A stretch of 55,165 nucleotides of DNA from Paenibacillus sabuli (GCF_014705605.1 NZ_JACXIZ010000018.1:1-55165), one strand, 5' to 3'; positions 44,419 to 53,703 are shown, numbered from the stretch's first letter. Program-made: numbers and translations. The notes: a model not told the origin generated them from the sequence alone.

Positions 44419-45441
44419 TTAAAATTGGTTTATGTACCTTAAAATGGCATTCGCAATATTATTCGCACCAGCCCCATCTATTGCCTTCCATCCGTTTTGA
44501 GCAACCTGATTTAATCGAGTGAGATTGGAGATCTCGACCAAAAAACGCTCTACACATACGTTAGGGTCACCCAGATCAACAACTAGATTAGCTCCGGCAA
44601 GCCTCTTCACATAGTAATTTAAATAACTCCAACTTACTGCCAATACCGGTTTCCCCAAGTACATTGACTCATAACTGGTGATCCCGCCTAGTGTAACGAT
44701 AATATCAGCGTTCTTAATTTGGGAATGAATTTTACTTGTATTCTGAATCACAGTAAAGTTCTTCGGAATTAAACCTTCATGAAATTTCTTTGTCCTCTCT
44801 TCTCCAAATGCCGCTCCTAATACAAATGTATAGTGGTATTGTGGATGATTTTTAAGTTTTTCAAAAAACACTTCTGTTAAATGGCCAGGATCGGCACCGC
44901 CAAAAGTAATTAGAATCTTATTCACTTTTTCTATCAACAACAATTTAGAAGGTCGTAGTAAATTCAAGTCAGGGTTAACAATATTAAATGTTCGACCTTG
45001 TAATTGAAGTATTGAATGACAACTTGTGGCACCCTCGAGTAAAAATGCATCTCCGTTCACGACTATATCAGGCTGGTAATCTGGGATTCCCGAGTCATTA
45101 AGGTGGATAATACATTTAAACCCTTGTTTTCTTGCTGAATCAGAATCTTCTCGGCGCAAATGAAGAAGATCTGTTATGAGAAGTTTAGACATGGTCTCAG
45201 CATAGTTCTCAACTAATTGAGCACGTTCTACATATGACTGTGATCTGTCTGGAGTACAGATTAGTTGTATATTTTTCGGAATAAACATATTGGCCATTTT
45301 GCAATTACCCTCAATAATCACACGTATGTGAGCGTTTATTCCTAAAGGATGTTTTAAAAGTACTTTTATCAAACTCGCGACTCTGCTAAGATGACCTATA
45401 CCAACTTGCTCATTTGCAATAGTATGAAATACGATCAGCAT
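44419..45441 (-). CDS. pseG: PseG-like UDP-sugar hydrolase (GT-B fold)
   Basis: A 340-residue protein with the PseG layout: N-terminal GIGHLSR (His17 is the expected catalytic base), a central LITFGGADPG, and a C-terminal VTLGGITSYESMYLGKP nucleotide-binding motif. PseG releases UDP from the nucleotide sugar to give the free hexose for PseI. Sequence similarity to glycosyltransferases is expected from the shared fold. It overlaps the methyltransferase gene by 7 bp (ATGCTGA). It is AT-rich in codon use, unlike the housekeeping genes. Confidence 0.85.
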   Translation of the reverse strand: MLIVFHTIANEQVGIGHLSRVASLIKVLLKHPLGINAHIRVIIEGNCKMANMFIPKNIQLICTPDRSQSYVERAQLVENYAETMSKLLITDLLHLRREDSDSARKQGFKCIIHLNDSGIPDYQPDIVVNGDAFLLEGATSCHSILQLQGRTFNIVNPDLNLLRPSKLLLIEKVNKILITFGGADPGHLTEVFFEKLKNHPQYHYTFVLGAAFGEERTKKFHEGLIPKNFTVIQNTSKIHSQIKNADIIVTLGGITSYESMYLGKPVLAVSWSYLNYYVKRLAGANLVVDLGDPNVCVERFLVEISNLTRLNQVAQNGWKAIDGAGANNIANAILRYINQF

Positions 45442-46121
45442 ATTTTATTGGTTTTAGAGACCCAAAAAATATACCAACTATGTTTTTCTTTTCCCATATT
45501 TTTTGTGAGTTCTAGAATTTCATAATTCTCAATACAAAATCCGGAATCGATTAGCAATTGCTCTGCCTCGTTATAATCCAAAAAGGTATAATTATACCCA
45601 CTATAAGGTCCAGCAGTCTCGTCCAAAGAATAAAAAAGCCCGTCCAAGGAGCGACCTTTACCATAAAACCAATTTTCTTTACTTCTAAAATTAATCAGCA
45701 TTTTCCCATTATCCGCCATAAATTGATGTACTTTTTCTAAATCGCGTTTCATGCCCTCTAAATTCTTGAAAAACGCCGACCCATAATATATAACTGCATC
45801 GAACAAAAGATCCATAGAATCGAAGTCAGAAACATCGGAAACAAACATATTATCTCTTTTCAGGTGATCTCCAAAAAGTGCACATGCTGTCTCCTTAGCA
45901 TCAGAACTGTAATCGATCCCGTATGCTTCTATTCCAAAGTCGGAAAATAATTTCATGTTTCTCCCAGAACCAAAGCCAATATCTAATCCTTTTTTTTTCA
46001 TATTCTCTGATAAATCCTTGAAATATTTATTCAAAAAGACGACAATTCGTTCCTCGGGATATAGAAGCTGGTTCTTTTTAATCTCATTGCTTGATTTTTG
46101 AATATTCGGATCGATCTTCAT
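45435..46121 (-). CDS. SAM-dependent class I methyltransferase
   Basis: A 228-residue Rossmann-fold methyltransferase. Motif I GLDIGFGSGRN (near 45-55), the acidic end of strand 2 (YGIDYSSD), and DAVIYYGSAFF after strand 4 are visible. The fold gives no substrate; sugar-hydroxyl, amino and carboxyl targets are all possible. ATG 46121 has GGAG 6 bp upstream; the GTG at 46133 lies within the site and was rejected. It overlaps the ATP-grasp gene by 38 bp and pseG by 7 bp, so the three are tightly coupled. This suggests that it methylates the sugar or the group added by the ligase. Confidence 0.85.
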   Translation of the reverse strand: MKIDPNIQKSSNEIKKNQLLYPEERIVVFLNKYFKDLSENMKKKGLDIGFGSGRNMKLFSDFGIEAYGIDYSSDAKETACALFGDHLKRDNMFVSDVSDFDSMDLLFDAVIYYGSAFFKNLEGMKRDLEKVHQFMADNGKMLINFRSKENWFYGKGRSLDGLFYSLDETAGPYSGYNYTFLDYNEAEQLLIDSGFCIENYEILELTKNMGKEKHSWYIFWVSKTNKIC

Positions 46122-47289
46122 TATAATCTCCACCTTGCTTTATTATAGTGTCACCAATACTCTGAGCTTCTGCTAAATTTAAACCAGTAGTTATGATATA
46201 TCCCGCACCCGAAAGATCAGTACCATTTGTAATTTGAATCACATCGCTTGAATCATGCTCTGTCTGTTTAAACTTTAATATTTCCCCGTTCTTTTCATAC
46301 TTTTCAATAATCTTCGGATGAATTGAATGAGTAAAATAGGTGAGTGCCACGGGTCTGGAATCATTTATTGTGAAATCAGCATTTATCCCCAAACTTATTT
46401 TTATTCCTTCTTGAATCACATTTAGTCCTGTGGCCAATGGAATAATATTGCTTGATATCATTTGCCCGGAAGGACGTCCTGCCATTTCAATAATACAGAC
46501 ACCTTCCTGTAAAAGTAATACATCCGCATGAAGGATACAATTATTCATTTCAAGTACTTGGGCTGCCCTCTCCAAGCATTCGGCAATACTTTTAATCTGT
46601 AGTTCTGTTAAATTGGCAGGACCCGAGACTTGTATTGCTTGACGGTAAGGTAAATTACTCAATGTTTTTTCGCGTATCATTAATAATTGGAATTTTCCAT
46701 CTATGACAACAGCATCGACCCCATATTCTGTCCCTTCTATAAAGGACTCAATTAGCCAATCTTGGACTTCTTCTAGTTTTGACAAGTCCATTAAAGCTTG
46801 TTCTAACTCTTCTTCACTCTGGACAACAATTACTCCTTTGCTTCCAGAGCCATTACATGGCTTTATAATCAAGGGATAGTCATTAAACTTTAACTCCAAC
46901 GGAATTTGTGTCATTTGAAAAACTTCTGATTGACTCGGTCTCAAGAAATGATTGCGAGATAACAAATCATGAAATATTTTTTTATTCGTGCATCTTTCGG
47001 CTGCTGCTGCCGAGATACCTGGAAAAGATAACTCATCATTAATCAGTCCTATGGTTGTTAAACATTTTCCAATTGGGCTGGGTATGATTCCCGAAACATT
47101 ACACTTCCTTACTTCCGTCAGCACTTCAACTTTATCTGAGATATCAATGTTTAAAGATCGATCCGCTATGTTTAAGCCGGGAGCATTTGCGTTTCCGTCC
47201 ATCGCTACAACTTTATACCCCATAGCTTGGGCAATTTTAATCGGTTCAACTTGTTCAACTCCCGCCCCAATCGATAGTAGCCATTTCAC
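46084..47289 (-). CDS. ATP-grasp ligase of the flagellin sugar island
   Basis: A 401-residue ATP-grasp enzyme. Such proteins join a carboxylate to an amine through an acyl-phosphate. The N-terminal domain is at about 1-100, the ATP lid and lysine motif YPLIIKPCNGSGSKGV lie near 140-158, and the metal-binding EMAGRPSGQ follows the ADVLL strand near 260-275. No biotin-carboxylase or PurK/PurT hallmark is seen, so the substrates are unknown. Its place between pseF and a methyltransferase, in an island lacking an acetyltransferase, suggests it acylates the 4-amino sugar or the nonulosonate. That role is an inference. Confidence 0.82.
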   Translation of the reverse strand: MKWLLSIGAGVEQVEPIKIAQAMGYKVVAMDGNANAPGLNIADRSLNIDISDKVEVLTEVRKCNVSGIIPSPIGKCLTTIGLINDELSFPGISAAAAERCTNKKIFHDLLSRNHFLRPSQSEVFQMTQIPLELKFNDYPLIIKPCNGSGSKGVIVVQSEEELEQALMDLSKLEEVQDWLIESFIEGTEYGVDAVVIDGKFQLLMIREKTLSNLPYRQAIQVSGPANLTELQIKSIAECLERAAQVLEMNNCILHADVLLLQEGVCIIEMAGRPSGQMISSNIIPLATGLNVIQEGIKISLGINADFTINDSRPVALTYFTHSIHPKIIEKYEKNGEILKFKQTEHDSSDVIQITNGTDLSGAGYIITTGLNLAEAQSIGDTIIKQGGDYNEDRSEYSKIKQ

Positions 47290-47301
47290 AGAATCAACTC
47301 C

Positions 47302-48015
47302 TTAGAGGCTCTTTTGTTTTATATGTGAATTTATGTCCTTTAAAAGTGGATTCTCGTAAAGGAGTTTTAAAACCGCTTGCCAGTCAAAATGTTTGTCCTC
47401 GTTATAGAGACGAGCATAAATTTCCTTTATCAATGTTAAATCCTCAACCGTATCTACTGTCCAGCGATGGTTTGAAAGATCCACCTCACAGTTTTGTGTT
47501 TCCACTTTATATAGAGAGTTATTGTCATAAAAAAATAGAGTCACATGCTCTTTATATCTAGGCTCTAAATTTTTTGAAACAAAAGACTGCAAAGACTTAA
47601 ATTGAAATACTTCTGTATCAAGTCCCCTAGGATAACCAGCCATATGTGCAATATCAGCCCCAGTTGATGCAGCCATTTCAATAATTTTGTTTGACAGCAT
47701 GGGGTCAATCAAAGGACAATCTGCGGTAACTCTAACAATTGAATCAATATTAAATTTCCGAGCTGCCTCATAGTATCTTAATAAGACATTTTCCTCGTCG
47801 CCGCGATATAAATTCACGTTATATTTTTTAGCTTCACGCTCTATTACATGATCTTCTTCATTTCTTGTCGTGCATACAACGATTTCATCCACCTTCATTT
47901 TTTTGCATCGTTCTATCACGTGGCCTAACATCGACTTATTTTCGATTGAAGTCATTACTTTCCCAGGAAGACGAGTCGACCCCATTCTTGCTTGAATAAC
48001 TGCTGCTGTTACCAT
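47302..48015 (-). CDS. pseF: CMP-pseudaminic acid synthetase-like cytidylyltransferase (PseF/SpsF)
   Basis: A 237-residue nucleotidyltransferase. The N-terminal AAVIQARMGSTRLPGK is the nucleotide-binding signature of the SpsF/PseF group, and VTADCPLIDP carries the metal-binding Asp. It activates the nonulosonic acid as the CMP sugar for transfer by the Maf protein. It is the second gene of the island, 39 bp after pseB, and has 12 bp to the ATP-grasp gene. SpsF-type spore-coat enzymes are close relatives, but the operon context favours the flagellar role. Confidence 0.88.
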   Translation of the reverse strand: MVTAAVIQARMGSTRLPGKVMTSIENKSMLGHVIERCKKMKVDEIVVCTTRNEEDHVIEREAKKYNVNLYRGDEENVLLRYYEAARKFNIDSIVRVTADCPLIDPMLSNKIIEMAASTGADIAHMAGYPRGLDTEVFQFKSLQSFVSKNLEPRYKEHVTLFFYDNNSLYKVETQNCEVDLSNHRWTVDTVEDLTLIKEIYARLYNEDKHFDWQAVLKLLYENPLLKDINSHIKQKSL

Positions 48016-48054
48016 TACTTCTTCCTCTTTTCTCTAAAACATAGCAATTTCCTA

Positions 48055-49101
48055 TTAATAAATAACATTTTGATAGTAATTAAATTGGGTTTCAAAAGAA
48101 ATGGTTTCTTTTAATAACTCTCGAACACGTTCTTTATTAATTGGTTTACTATACTTAGAGTTGTAATGATTTGATGTTATTTTGCTCGCCCCAACATAGC
48201 GGTCTGTATTCCCTCTGACGAAAGCATTTGGAATAATGTACATATTCGGAAGCTCTTGAGCATCAAACGCTTCATCTTCTGTCATTAATTCCTCAAAACG
48301 TTTTTCTCCTGGTCGCAAACCCATTTCCTTAATTCGAATATCATGCACGTTAATATTTAAGCGCTTGGCCATCTCTTCAATTACACAATCAACCAAATCC
48401 ATTAATCGAATGACAGGCATTTTAAGTACAAACACTTCTCCGCCCTTTGCGTACTTTAAAGCCTCAAGCGTCAAATCAACCGCTTGGCGGCTTGTCATCA
48501 TGAACCGACTCATGTCCTTTTCAGTTATCGTAATTTCCCGGTGGTGAAGAATTTGTTCTTGAAATAGCGGGATTACTGAACCTCGAGAGCCTAGCACATT
48601 CCCAAAACGTACAGCTGAAAATATTGTCTTTGAACCACCCCCATAATATTGGGCAGCAGATATAAGTCTCTCGGCCATGAGTTTCGATGCACCGTAGGTG
48701 TTTGTTGGTGCAATTGCTTTATCGGAGCTGGTGAACAAGACCCGTTCTACACCACATTCCATAGCTGCTTGGATGACGTTTTGTGTACCAATGACATTTG
48801 TCTGGACTGCCTCAAACGGATTATACTCACAAGCTGGTACATGCTTCATTGCCGCTACGTGGAAAACGTAGTGAATATCCTGCATCGCTCTTTTTAAACG
48901 CTCGTAGTCACGCACATCTCCTATAAGAAACCTAATGTTTTTATTTGACATCCATTTTTGCTGCATTTCATACTGCTTATGCTCATCTCTGCTGAAAACC
49001 CGGATCACCTCCGGCTGTTCGGACATAAGGCGGTTCACGAGCATTTGCCCGATTGTCCCGGTGCCGCCGATGATCAATATCTTTTTATTTTTAAAATACA
49101 A
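48055..49101 (-). CDS. pseB: UDP-GlcNAc 4,6-dehydratase (5-inverting), PseB
   Basis: A 348-residue SDR that performs the first step of pseudaminic acid synthesis. The Rossmann motif GGTGTIG lies at 12-18. The catalytic region SSDKAIAPTNTYGASK has Asp127, Lys128, Tyr136 and Lys140 of the inverting dehydratases (PseB/FlaA1 type), and AAMKHVPACEYNP is also typical. There is no N-terminal membrane part, so it is the short soluble form. It starts at TTG 49101 with GGAGG 7 bp upstream, and lies 44 bp after the Maf gene. Confidence 0.93.
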   Translation of the reverse strand: MYFKNKKILIIGGTGTIGQMLVNRLMSEQPEVIRVFSRDEHKQYEMQQKWMSNKNIRFLIGDVRDYERLKRAMQDIHYVFHVAAMKHVPACEYNPFEAVQTNVIGTQNVIQAAMECGVERVLFTSSDKAIAPTNTYGASKLMAERLISAAQYYGGGSKTIFSAVRFGNVLGSRGSVIPLFQEQILHHREITITEKDMSRFMMTSRQAVDLTLEALKYAKGGEVFVLKMPVIRLMDLVDCVIEEMAKRLNINVHDIRIKEMGLRPGEKRFEELMTEDEAFDAQELPNMYIIPNAFVRGNTDRYVGASKITSNHYNSKYSKPINKERVRELLKETISFETQFNYYQNVIY

Positions 49102-49145
49102 TAGTAATCCTCCTTATAATCCGGCATATACGCTGCAGCTCCAGT

Positions 49146-51380
49146 TTAGCGCAATCTCGCACGAGCTTCTGAAAGCAGCGCCTCCAACTCAGGTATTACA
49201 TTCAAAAGATCAGCCGTCAAGGGACCTAACAGAGAATGCGTCTCTTTCGCTCTCTTCAAAACGTTTTTATCTTTTGATGATCGGTTTAATTGACGATTCA
49301 CCATAGCAAATCTTTCTCGATACATTTGACTAAACATACATTTGAAAATATCATTAGATTGAAATTTTGCCCAATCTTTTACTACTTCAATTATGTTTTT
49401 TTCCACTTGTTTAATATTCAATCGTTCTAGACGCCCTAATTTTTCCGTTTCTATTTTAACATTGAGCAGAGTGGATTTGGTACGCTCCAATTCAAGAGGC
49501 AGGCTATTAAATCTCATCAGAACATTTTTTGTCCGTTTGTCGTCATATGCCGATTGTAACCCATGCAAATTGGCAAACAGAGAACCTATATCTTCCTTGT
49601 TCTGTTGCAAATCTCCGAGAACATCACTGAATGTTCGCCAAATCGTATGCTTCATTTTAGCTCCGAGCTGCGAAGCATTGACAAATGTGACGTCGGGATA
49701 GGTTGCAATTAAATCTTCAATACTAGCCAGCGTGATTTTCATGCCTTCAGTCGTTCGATTATATCCACCACGTACATTTTCAACGTGCGCTGCTGCGTTC
49801 CGAAGAGTCTCTTTTCCATTATCTTCAGCATGCCGAGCCCCTTTAGCATACACATTATCATCTATGGGGTACGATAAATCCTGCCCGGTAAATACAATTG
49901 TCGTACACCCCATATGAACAGCCGCTTGAATTGCCGTTCCCGTGACTGAAGGCGTTGGAAGAAATTGAAGATCCCGATCCGATAATTGATATAGGTAGTT
50001 GCTCATATAATCAGTTGTAAAACTTACATGCATTAAATCTTTACTTTCATTAGATACAATCCGATATTCAATACTATTCGCATATAAAAAAGGAATTCCT
50101 TCGATATCTAGGCCTTTAAAAGCTCTATAATTGGCATCACCGCCATCCATGGATACGATCAAATGAGGTTTGACCCCATAATGAAGGAGCGATTGTATCG
50201 TTGATCCTGCCGCAATGATCAGCGCACGATTACCAACTTCTTTTAAATATTCAATATCGGCATCAAGGGAGGGGCCTGCTCCTACTACGATAGCCGTTTT
50301 GTTTTTTAATGCCCCTTTAAATTGATCAAAAGATGGCGTATTTAAGGTGATTGGCAAGTTAAACAGTACATTTTTAATCCACTGCTTTGCAAATCGATGC
50401 AACGTATTGTGCGTACCTTGATAACTCATAATCGCTAGTTGCGCATCTAGGAAAAACTCTTTTTTCTCTTCTTCTTTAAACCTGTCATAAAAAGGAAGGG
50501 AGAGTATAGACACGTCAAACTCTAATACTTTCAGAAAATCATACATCATTCTTTTACGCGTCTTGTTATCTCCCCCTGCAACAAGGTTAACTAAGTGCCC
50601 CGAGGCAATAAAATCAACCAAATCAACCGCATGTAATGCGGCAATAAGTATCTGCAAATCCGGTTCATATATGTATAAATGCGTGTTCGGAAATTGCTTG
50701 GCATATTCGACTACATGATAAGCAAAGCCAAATCCAAATACGATCGCTTTATCCTTTGGAGCATCACTTGAAATATTGTCAATCCACTTTCCCACTTCAT
50801 AGCCTGGATTGTAATTGCTATACATGTATTGAATAGTATCATCTATAATACAGAGGTTTGGTTCCTGGTTCTTGGCATAGGTGATTTGATAAGCTGATGA
50901 ATTGAAAGGCTCATTTTGAATTTGCTGAAACAATTTTGGGAATTTTTTTTGAATCGCGATCAGATTGCGCATATATCGTTCTCGTTGTATTGCTTTAGAT
51001 TCGCCAAAGACGACGATAAGTTGACTGAAAATTTTCTTGAGCTCGTAGCGGATATAATCACTGGCTCCTACTAGATCATCGCTGTCAGAACAGGCGTTCA
51101 TTTCCTGGAACCTCTCAGAAAATCTATTGGTTAATTGAATCAAATAATTACGTACGATAAAATAAGATGAATTTTTTTCCATATCTTCTGAAACGACTTG
51201 TAACGCCCGATAGAGATTATCCATACCCGCTACCAAATCTCCGTATTGCTGCCATGTCTTATCGTCTAATGGTACTAGCAACTGGTCTGCCACTGAATCA
51301 CAAGCCAATACAAGTTCAGGCAAAAAAGATCTTAGTTTCTCCAAATCCTCTTCAATTTGCGCTTCTAACAATGTGCCCAC
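49146..51380 (-). CDS. maf: Motility-associated factor (Maf) glycosyltransferase
   Basis: A 744-residue protein of the Maf/DUF115 family, which transfers nonulosonic acids to Ser/Thr of flagellin in the cytoplasm before export. The central domain has AIVVGAGPSLDADIEYL (near residue 365), IIAAGSTI and VSMDGGDANYRAF, the usual Maf signature. The flanking N-terminal region and a C-terminal helical part complete the family layout. It starts at GTG 51380 with GGAGG 7 bp upstream. It lies right after the filament genes, linking them to the sugar pathway downstream. Confidence 0.93.
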   Translation of the reverse strand: MGTLLEAQIEEDLEKLRSFLPELVLACDSVADQLLVPLDDKTWQQYGDLVAGMDNLYRALQVVSEDMEKNSSYFIVRNYLIQLTNRFSERFQEMNACSDSDDLVGASDYIRYELKKIFSQLIVVFGESKAIQRERYMRNLIAIQKKFPKLFQQIQNEPFNSSAYQITYAKNQEPNLCIIDDTIQYMYSNYNPGYEVGKWIDNISSDAPKDKAIVFGFGFAYHVVEYAKQFPNTHLYIYEPDLQILIAALHAVDLVDFIASGHLVNLVAGGDNKTRKRMMYDFLKVLEFDVSILSLPFYDRFKEEEKKEFFLDAQLAIMSYQGTHNTLHRFAKQWIKNVLFNLPITLNTPSFDQFKGALKNKTAIVVGAGPSLDADIEYLKEVGNRALIIAAGSTIQSLLHYGVKPHLIVSMDGGDANYRAFKGLDIEGIPFLYANSIEYRIVSNESKDLMHVSFTTDYMSNYLYQLSDRDLQFLPTPSVTGTAIQAAVHMGCTTIVFTGQDLSYPIDDNVYAKGARHAEDNGKETLRNAAAHVENVRGGYNRTTEGMKITLASIEDLIATYPDVTFVNASQLGAKMKHTIWRTFSDVLGDLQQNKEDIGSLFANLHGLQSAYDDKRTKNVLMRFNSLPLELERTKSTLLNVKIETEKLGRLERLNIKQVEKNIIEVVKDWAKFQSNDIFKCMFSQMYRERFAMVNRQLNRSSKDKNVLKRAKETHSLLGPLTADLLNVIPELEALLSEARARLR

Positions 51381-51409
51381 CTGACTACCTCCGGAAATCG
51401 TAATGACGA

Positions 51410-51453
51410 AAAATAAAGAACAACCTCACCACTATTAGGCTGTTCTTTATTTT
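51410..51453 (-). terminator. Terminator overlapping the end of the fliT-like gene
   Basis: AAAATAAAGAACA (51410-51422) pairs perfectly with TGTTCTTTATTTT (51441-51453), with a T-rich exit on the minus strand. The stop codon (51447-51449) is inside the stem. Only 29 bp separate it from the maf start, and no promoter is visible there, so maf probably depends on readthrough or an internal promoter. Confidence 0.8.
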
Positions 51454-51782
51454 CGACGGTCGAACAAAAAGCTATCGTTGGGACCTGAGAACTCATAGGC
51501 GTCTTTTTGGCGTTTCGCTTGCGTAATTCCCCCCAATTGCCTGGCTGCTTCTTGTTTCAATTGATTCATTTTCAAAAAAACCAAATCGTCGTAACCCAAA
51601 ATCTCTTGAAGCATTTCTTTTTGTTTCACGGTCAATGGATTGGATGATTGCAATTGAAGCCATTCAATCAACTCACTGCGAAGCTGGCTTACCTCTTCCA
51701 ACTGTTCAAAACTGGCCATCTCAAAATTCGATATAATGGTTGTCGTTTTGTTGTAAAGTCCCTCAAGCAGTGTACTAAGCAT
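51447..51782 (-). CDS. FliT-like flagellar chaperone (putative)
   Basis: A 111-residue helical protein with no signal peptide. It lies directly after fliS with an 8-bp overlap, the place where fliT (the chaperone of the cap protein FliD and regulator) is usual. Sequence similarity in this family is poor. The helix-rich pattern (LEEVSQLRSELIEWLQLQ) and size fit FliT, but the call rests mainly on position. The charged C-terminus (SFLFDRRK) may be disordered. Confidence 0.65.
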   Translation of the reverse strand: MLSTLLEGLYNKTTTIISNFEMASFEQLEEVSQLRSELIEWLQLQSSNPLTVKQKEMLQEILGYDDLVFLKMNQLKQEAARQLGGITQAKRQKDAYEFSGPNDSFLFDRRK

Positions 51783-52170
51783 GCGTCATATTTGACCTTT
51801 CGCCAACAGATTGTTTATTCGCCTGAACCCACGTTTCGCGTAGGTCAATCATATGATTCAGTACTTCTTGAATGGGTTCCATGCTTTTGGTTAAATTCGC
51901 TTGAATTAATTGGTGCAGCATATATTCATAAATATTAGCGAGGTCTTTCGCCACAGGGTAAGTGAAATCCAACAGCGCAACAAATTCATGAATGATCGCC
52001 TGAGCTTTTTGAATATTTGCATTGGCGCTCTCAATGTTTCGCGTCTCCACTGCTTCCAACGCGCTCCTCAAAAAGCGAATTGCGCCATCGTAGAGCATAA
52101 TCAATTGCTGCGCCGGAGAAGCCGTCTGTACAGCCGATTGCTGATATTTCAAATATGGATTATTAATCAC
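51775..52170 (-). CDS. fliS: Flagellin export chaperone FliS
   Basis: A 131-residue helical chaperone that binds the flagellin C-terminus and prevents early polymerisation. The signature opening NNPYLKYQQSAVQTASPAQQLIMLYDGAIRFL and the helix HEFVALLDFTYPVAKDLANIYEYM are intact. It starts at GTG 52170 with AAGGGG about 9 bp upstream. It lies 16 bp after fliD and overlaps the fliT-like gene. Confidence 0.95.
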   Translation of the reverse strand: MINNPYLKYQQSAVQTASPAQQLIMLYDGAIRFLRSALEAVETRNIESANANIQKAQAIIHEFVALLDFTYPVAKDLANIYEYMLHQLIQANLTKSMEPIQEVLNHMIDLRETWVQANKQSVGERSNMTHA

Positions 52171-52186
52171 AACAATTCACCCCTTA

Positions 52187-53683
52187 TTATGCCATGAAGC
52201 TTGCCAACGCACCTGCCTGGGAGTTGAATTTATTGATTGCACTCTCCATTGCTGCAAATTGTTTATAATATTGATTTTCCATTCGGAGGAGCTGTGAGTT
52301 TACAGTATCCATACGACGCTCAAGCTGCAAAAGCTGCTCGCCCATCAAACTGTTTTCCATGAATTTCGTTGTTAGTTCCGCGCTATATCGAGAAGTGCCC
52401 GCCTTTTCCGCAAGATCCTTTAATGATGCGGATACAGAATTGGTAAGTCTCGTAAACAGCCCTGCATCTTCAGCTGCAGGCGTTTTATCCGTACTTTTTT
52501 GGGTGAAAAAAGCCATTACTTGCTCAGGATTATCCTCAATGGCATCCCGCAATGCGGCTTCGTCTTTAATCACTAGTTTTCCGCGCTCTTCCCACGCTCC
52601 GGTAGTGATCCCCAATGAAGTCAGATTAATTTCGACACCGTCAACATTAACATTTGAAATCGAACCAAGTCTCATATTCGAAACCAAGCTTGTTAAAATT
52701 GAATCACGTTGCAGCAACCCGCTTTTCGCTCTTTCTTCCCACAGCTCGATTTCACTGTCTTTCATTTCCGCTTTTTGTTCCGTGGTCAGGGGTTGATAAG
52801 TACGATATCGCTCCTCATTGACTTTCCCGTTCAACAAATTAAGCACTTCGTTATAATCATTGATAAATGATTTGATCGTATCCATAATTTTTTCAGTGTC
52901 CGTACCTACTGAAATTGTAGCTTCGCTTCCGTCTGTTACTTCCAAAAAAGTCAGTTCAACCCCGTTAATGGAAATCTTGTTACTTGCACTTGTTATTTGC
53001 AATCCGTTAACTGTTGCAACCGCATCTTCGCCAGCTACATTCCACTCTAAATCAAAGACATCCAGCACGTCACCCACAATTGCAACATCAGCTGCGGCGC
53101 CAGTCTCTTTCGTCGTCAATGATAACTTGCCGCTACCACTGTCAAAGACCGCATTAACATCGGTTTTGGAATTAATCTTGGATATCAATGTGGCCATCGT
53201 ATCTTCATTTTCGTTTAGTGTAATTTCTGTTCCATTGATTTCGAGGGTAATAGTGGAATCAACTGCAGTATAGGTAAGGCCATGGCTATCCTTCAATTCT
53301 TGCAGTGTACTCGATAGATCAATTGGCCCCCCTGTCAATCCTCCACTAGCAGAAGATGTATATCTTGTAGCCGTTGCTAACTGGGCTATCGAAACCGTCA
53401 TAGTTCCAGTCGCTGCGCCAGATGTTGCCGTAGAGCTCACTGCAGTAGTGCTTCCGGTAACTTGAGCTTTTTTCGCCGAGATTGCAGACGACAGACTATA
53501 GGAAGATAGTTTATTTAGACTAAAGTCCACAAGCTTCGCACTAACTTCCCGATACTGCTCTCGCTGCCATTGCATAGTCGTTTTTTTCTGAAAAAGGTTG
53601 TCGTACGGTTTTCGTCTGGCTGCCATGAGTTCTTGTACCATTGAGTCGATATCTAAGCCTGAAGCTAGACCCGTTAAACGCAT
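52187..53683 (-). CDS. fliD: Flagellar filament cap protein FliD
   Basis: A 498-residue cap protein that helps flagellin to fold and assemble at the filament tip. The N-terminal coiled region starts RLTGLASGLDIDSMVQELM, and the C-terminal domain has the FliD_C helix (QLLQLERRMDTVNSQLLRMENQYYKQFAAMESAINKFNSQ). The central part is Ser/Thr-rich. GGAGG lies 7 bp before the ATG. It follows flaG by 20 bp and precedes fliS by 16 bp. Confidence 0.95.
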   Translation of the reverse strand: MRLTGLASGLDIDSMVQELMAARRKPYDNLFQKKTTMQWQREQYREVSAKLVDFSLNKLSSYSLSSAISAKKAQVTGSTTAVSSTATSGAATGTMTVSIAQLATATRYTSSASGGLTGGPIDLSSTLQELKDSHGLTYTAVDSTITLEINGTEITLNENEDTMATLISKINSKTDVNAVFDSGSGKLSLTTKETGAAADVAIVGDVLDVFDLEWNVAGEDAVATVNGLQITSASNKISINGVELTFLEVTDGSEATISVGTDTEKIMDTIKSFINDYNEVLNLLNGKVNEERYRTYQPLTTEQKAEMKDSEIELWEERAKSGLLQRDSILTSLVSNMRLGSISNVNVDGVEINLTSLGITTGAWEERGKLVIKDEAALRDAIEDNPEQVMAFFTQKSTDKTPAAEDAGLFTRLTNSVSASLKDLAEKAGTSRYSAELTTKFMENSLMGEQLLQLERRMDTVNSQLLRMENQYYKQFAAMESAINKFNSQAGALASFMA

Positions 53684-53703
53684 TTAAATTCCTCCAATCG
53701 CAA

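Noticed and set aside
41098-51380. Legionaminic rather than pseudaminic acid pathway
   Set aside because: The first enzyme has the inverting PseB active site, and the synthase and hydrolase look like PseI and PseG. No LegB-type TDE dehydratase is present. The distinction rests on motifs only.
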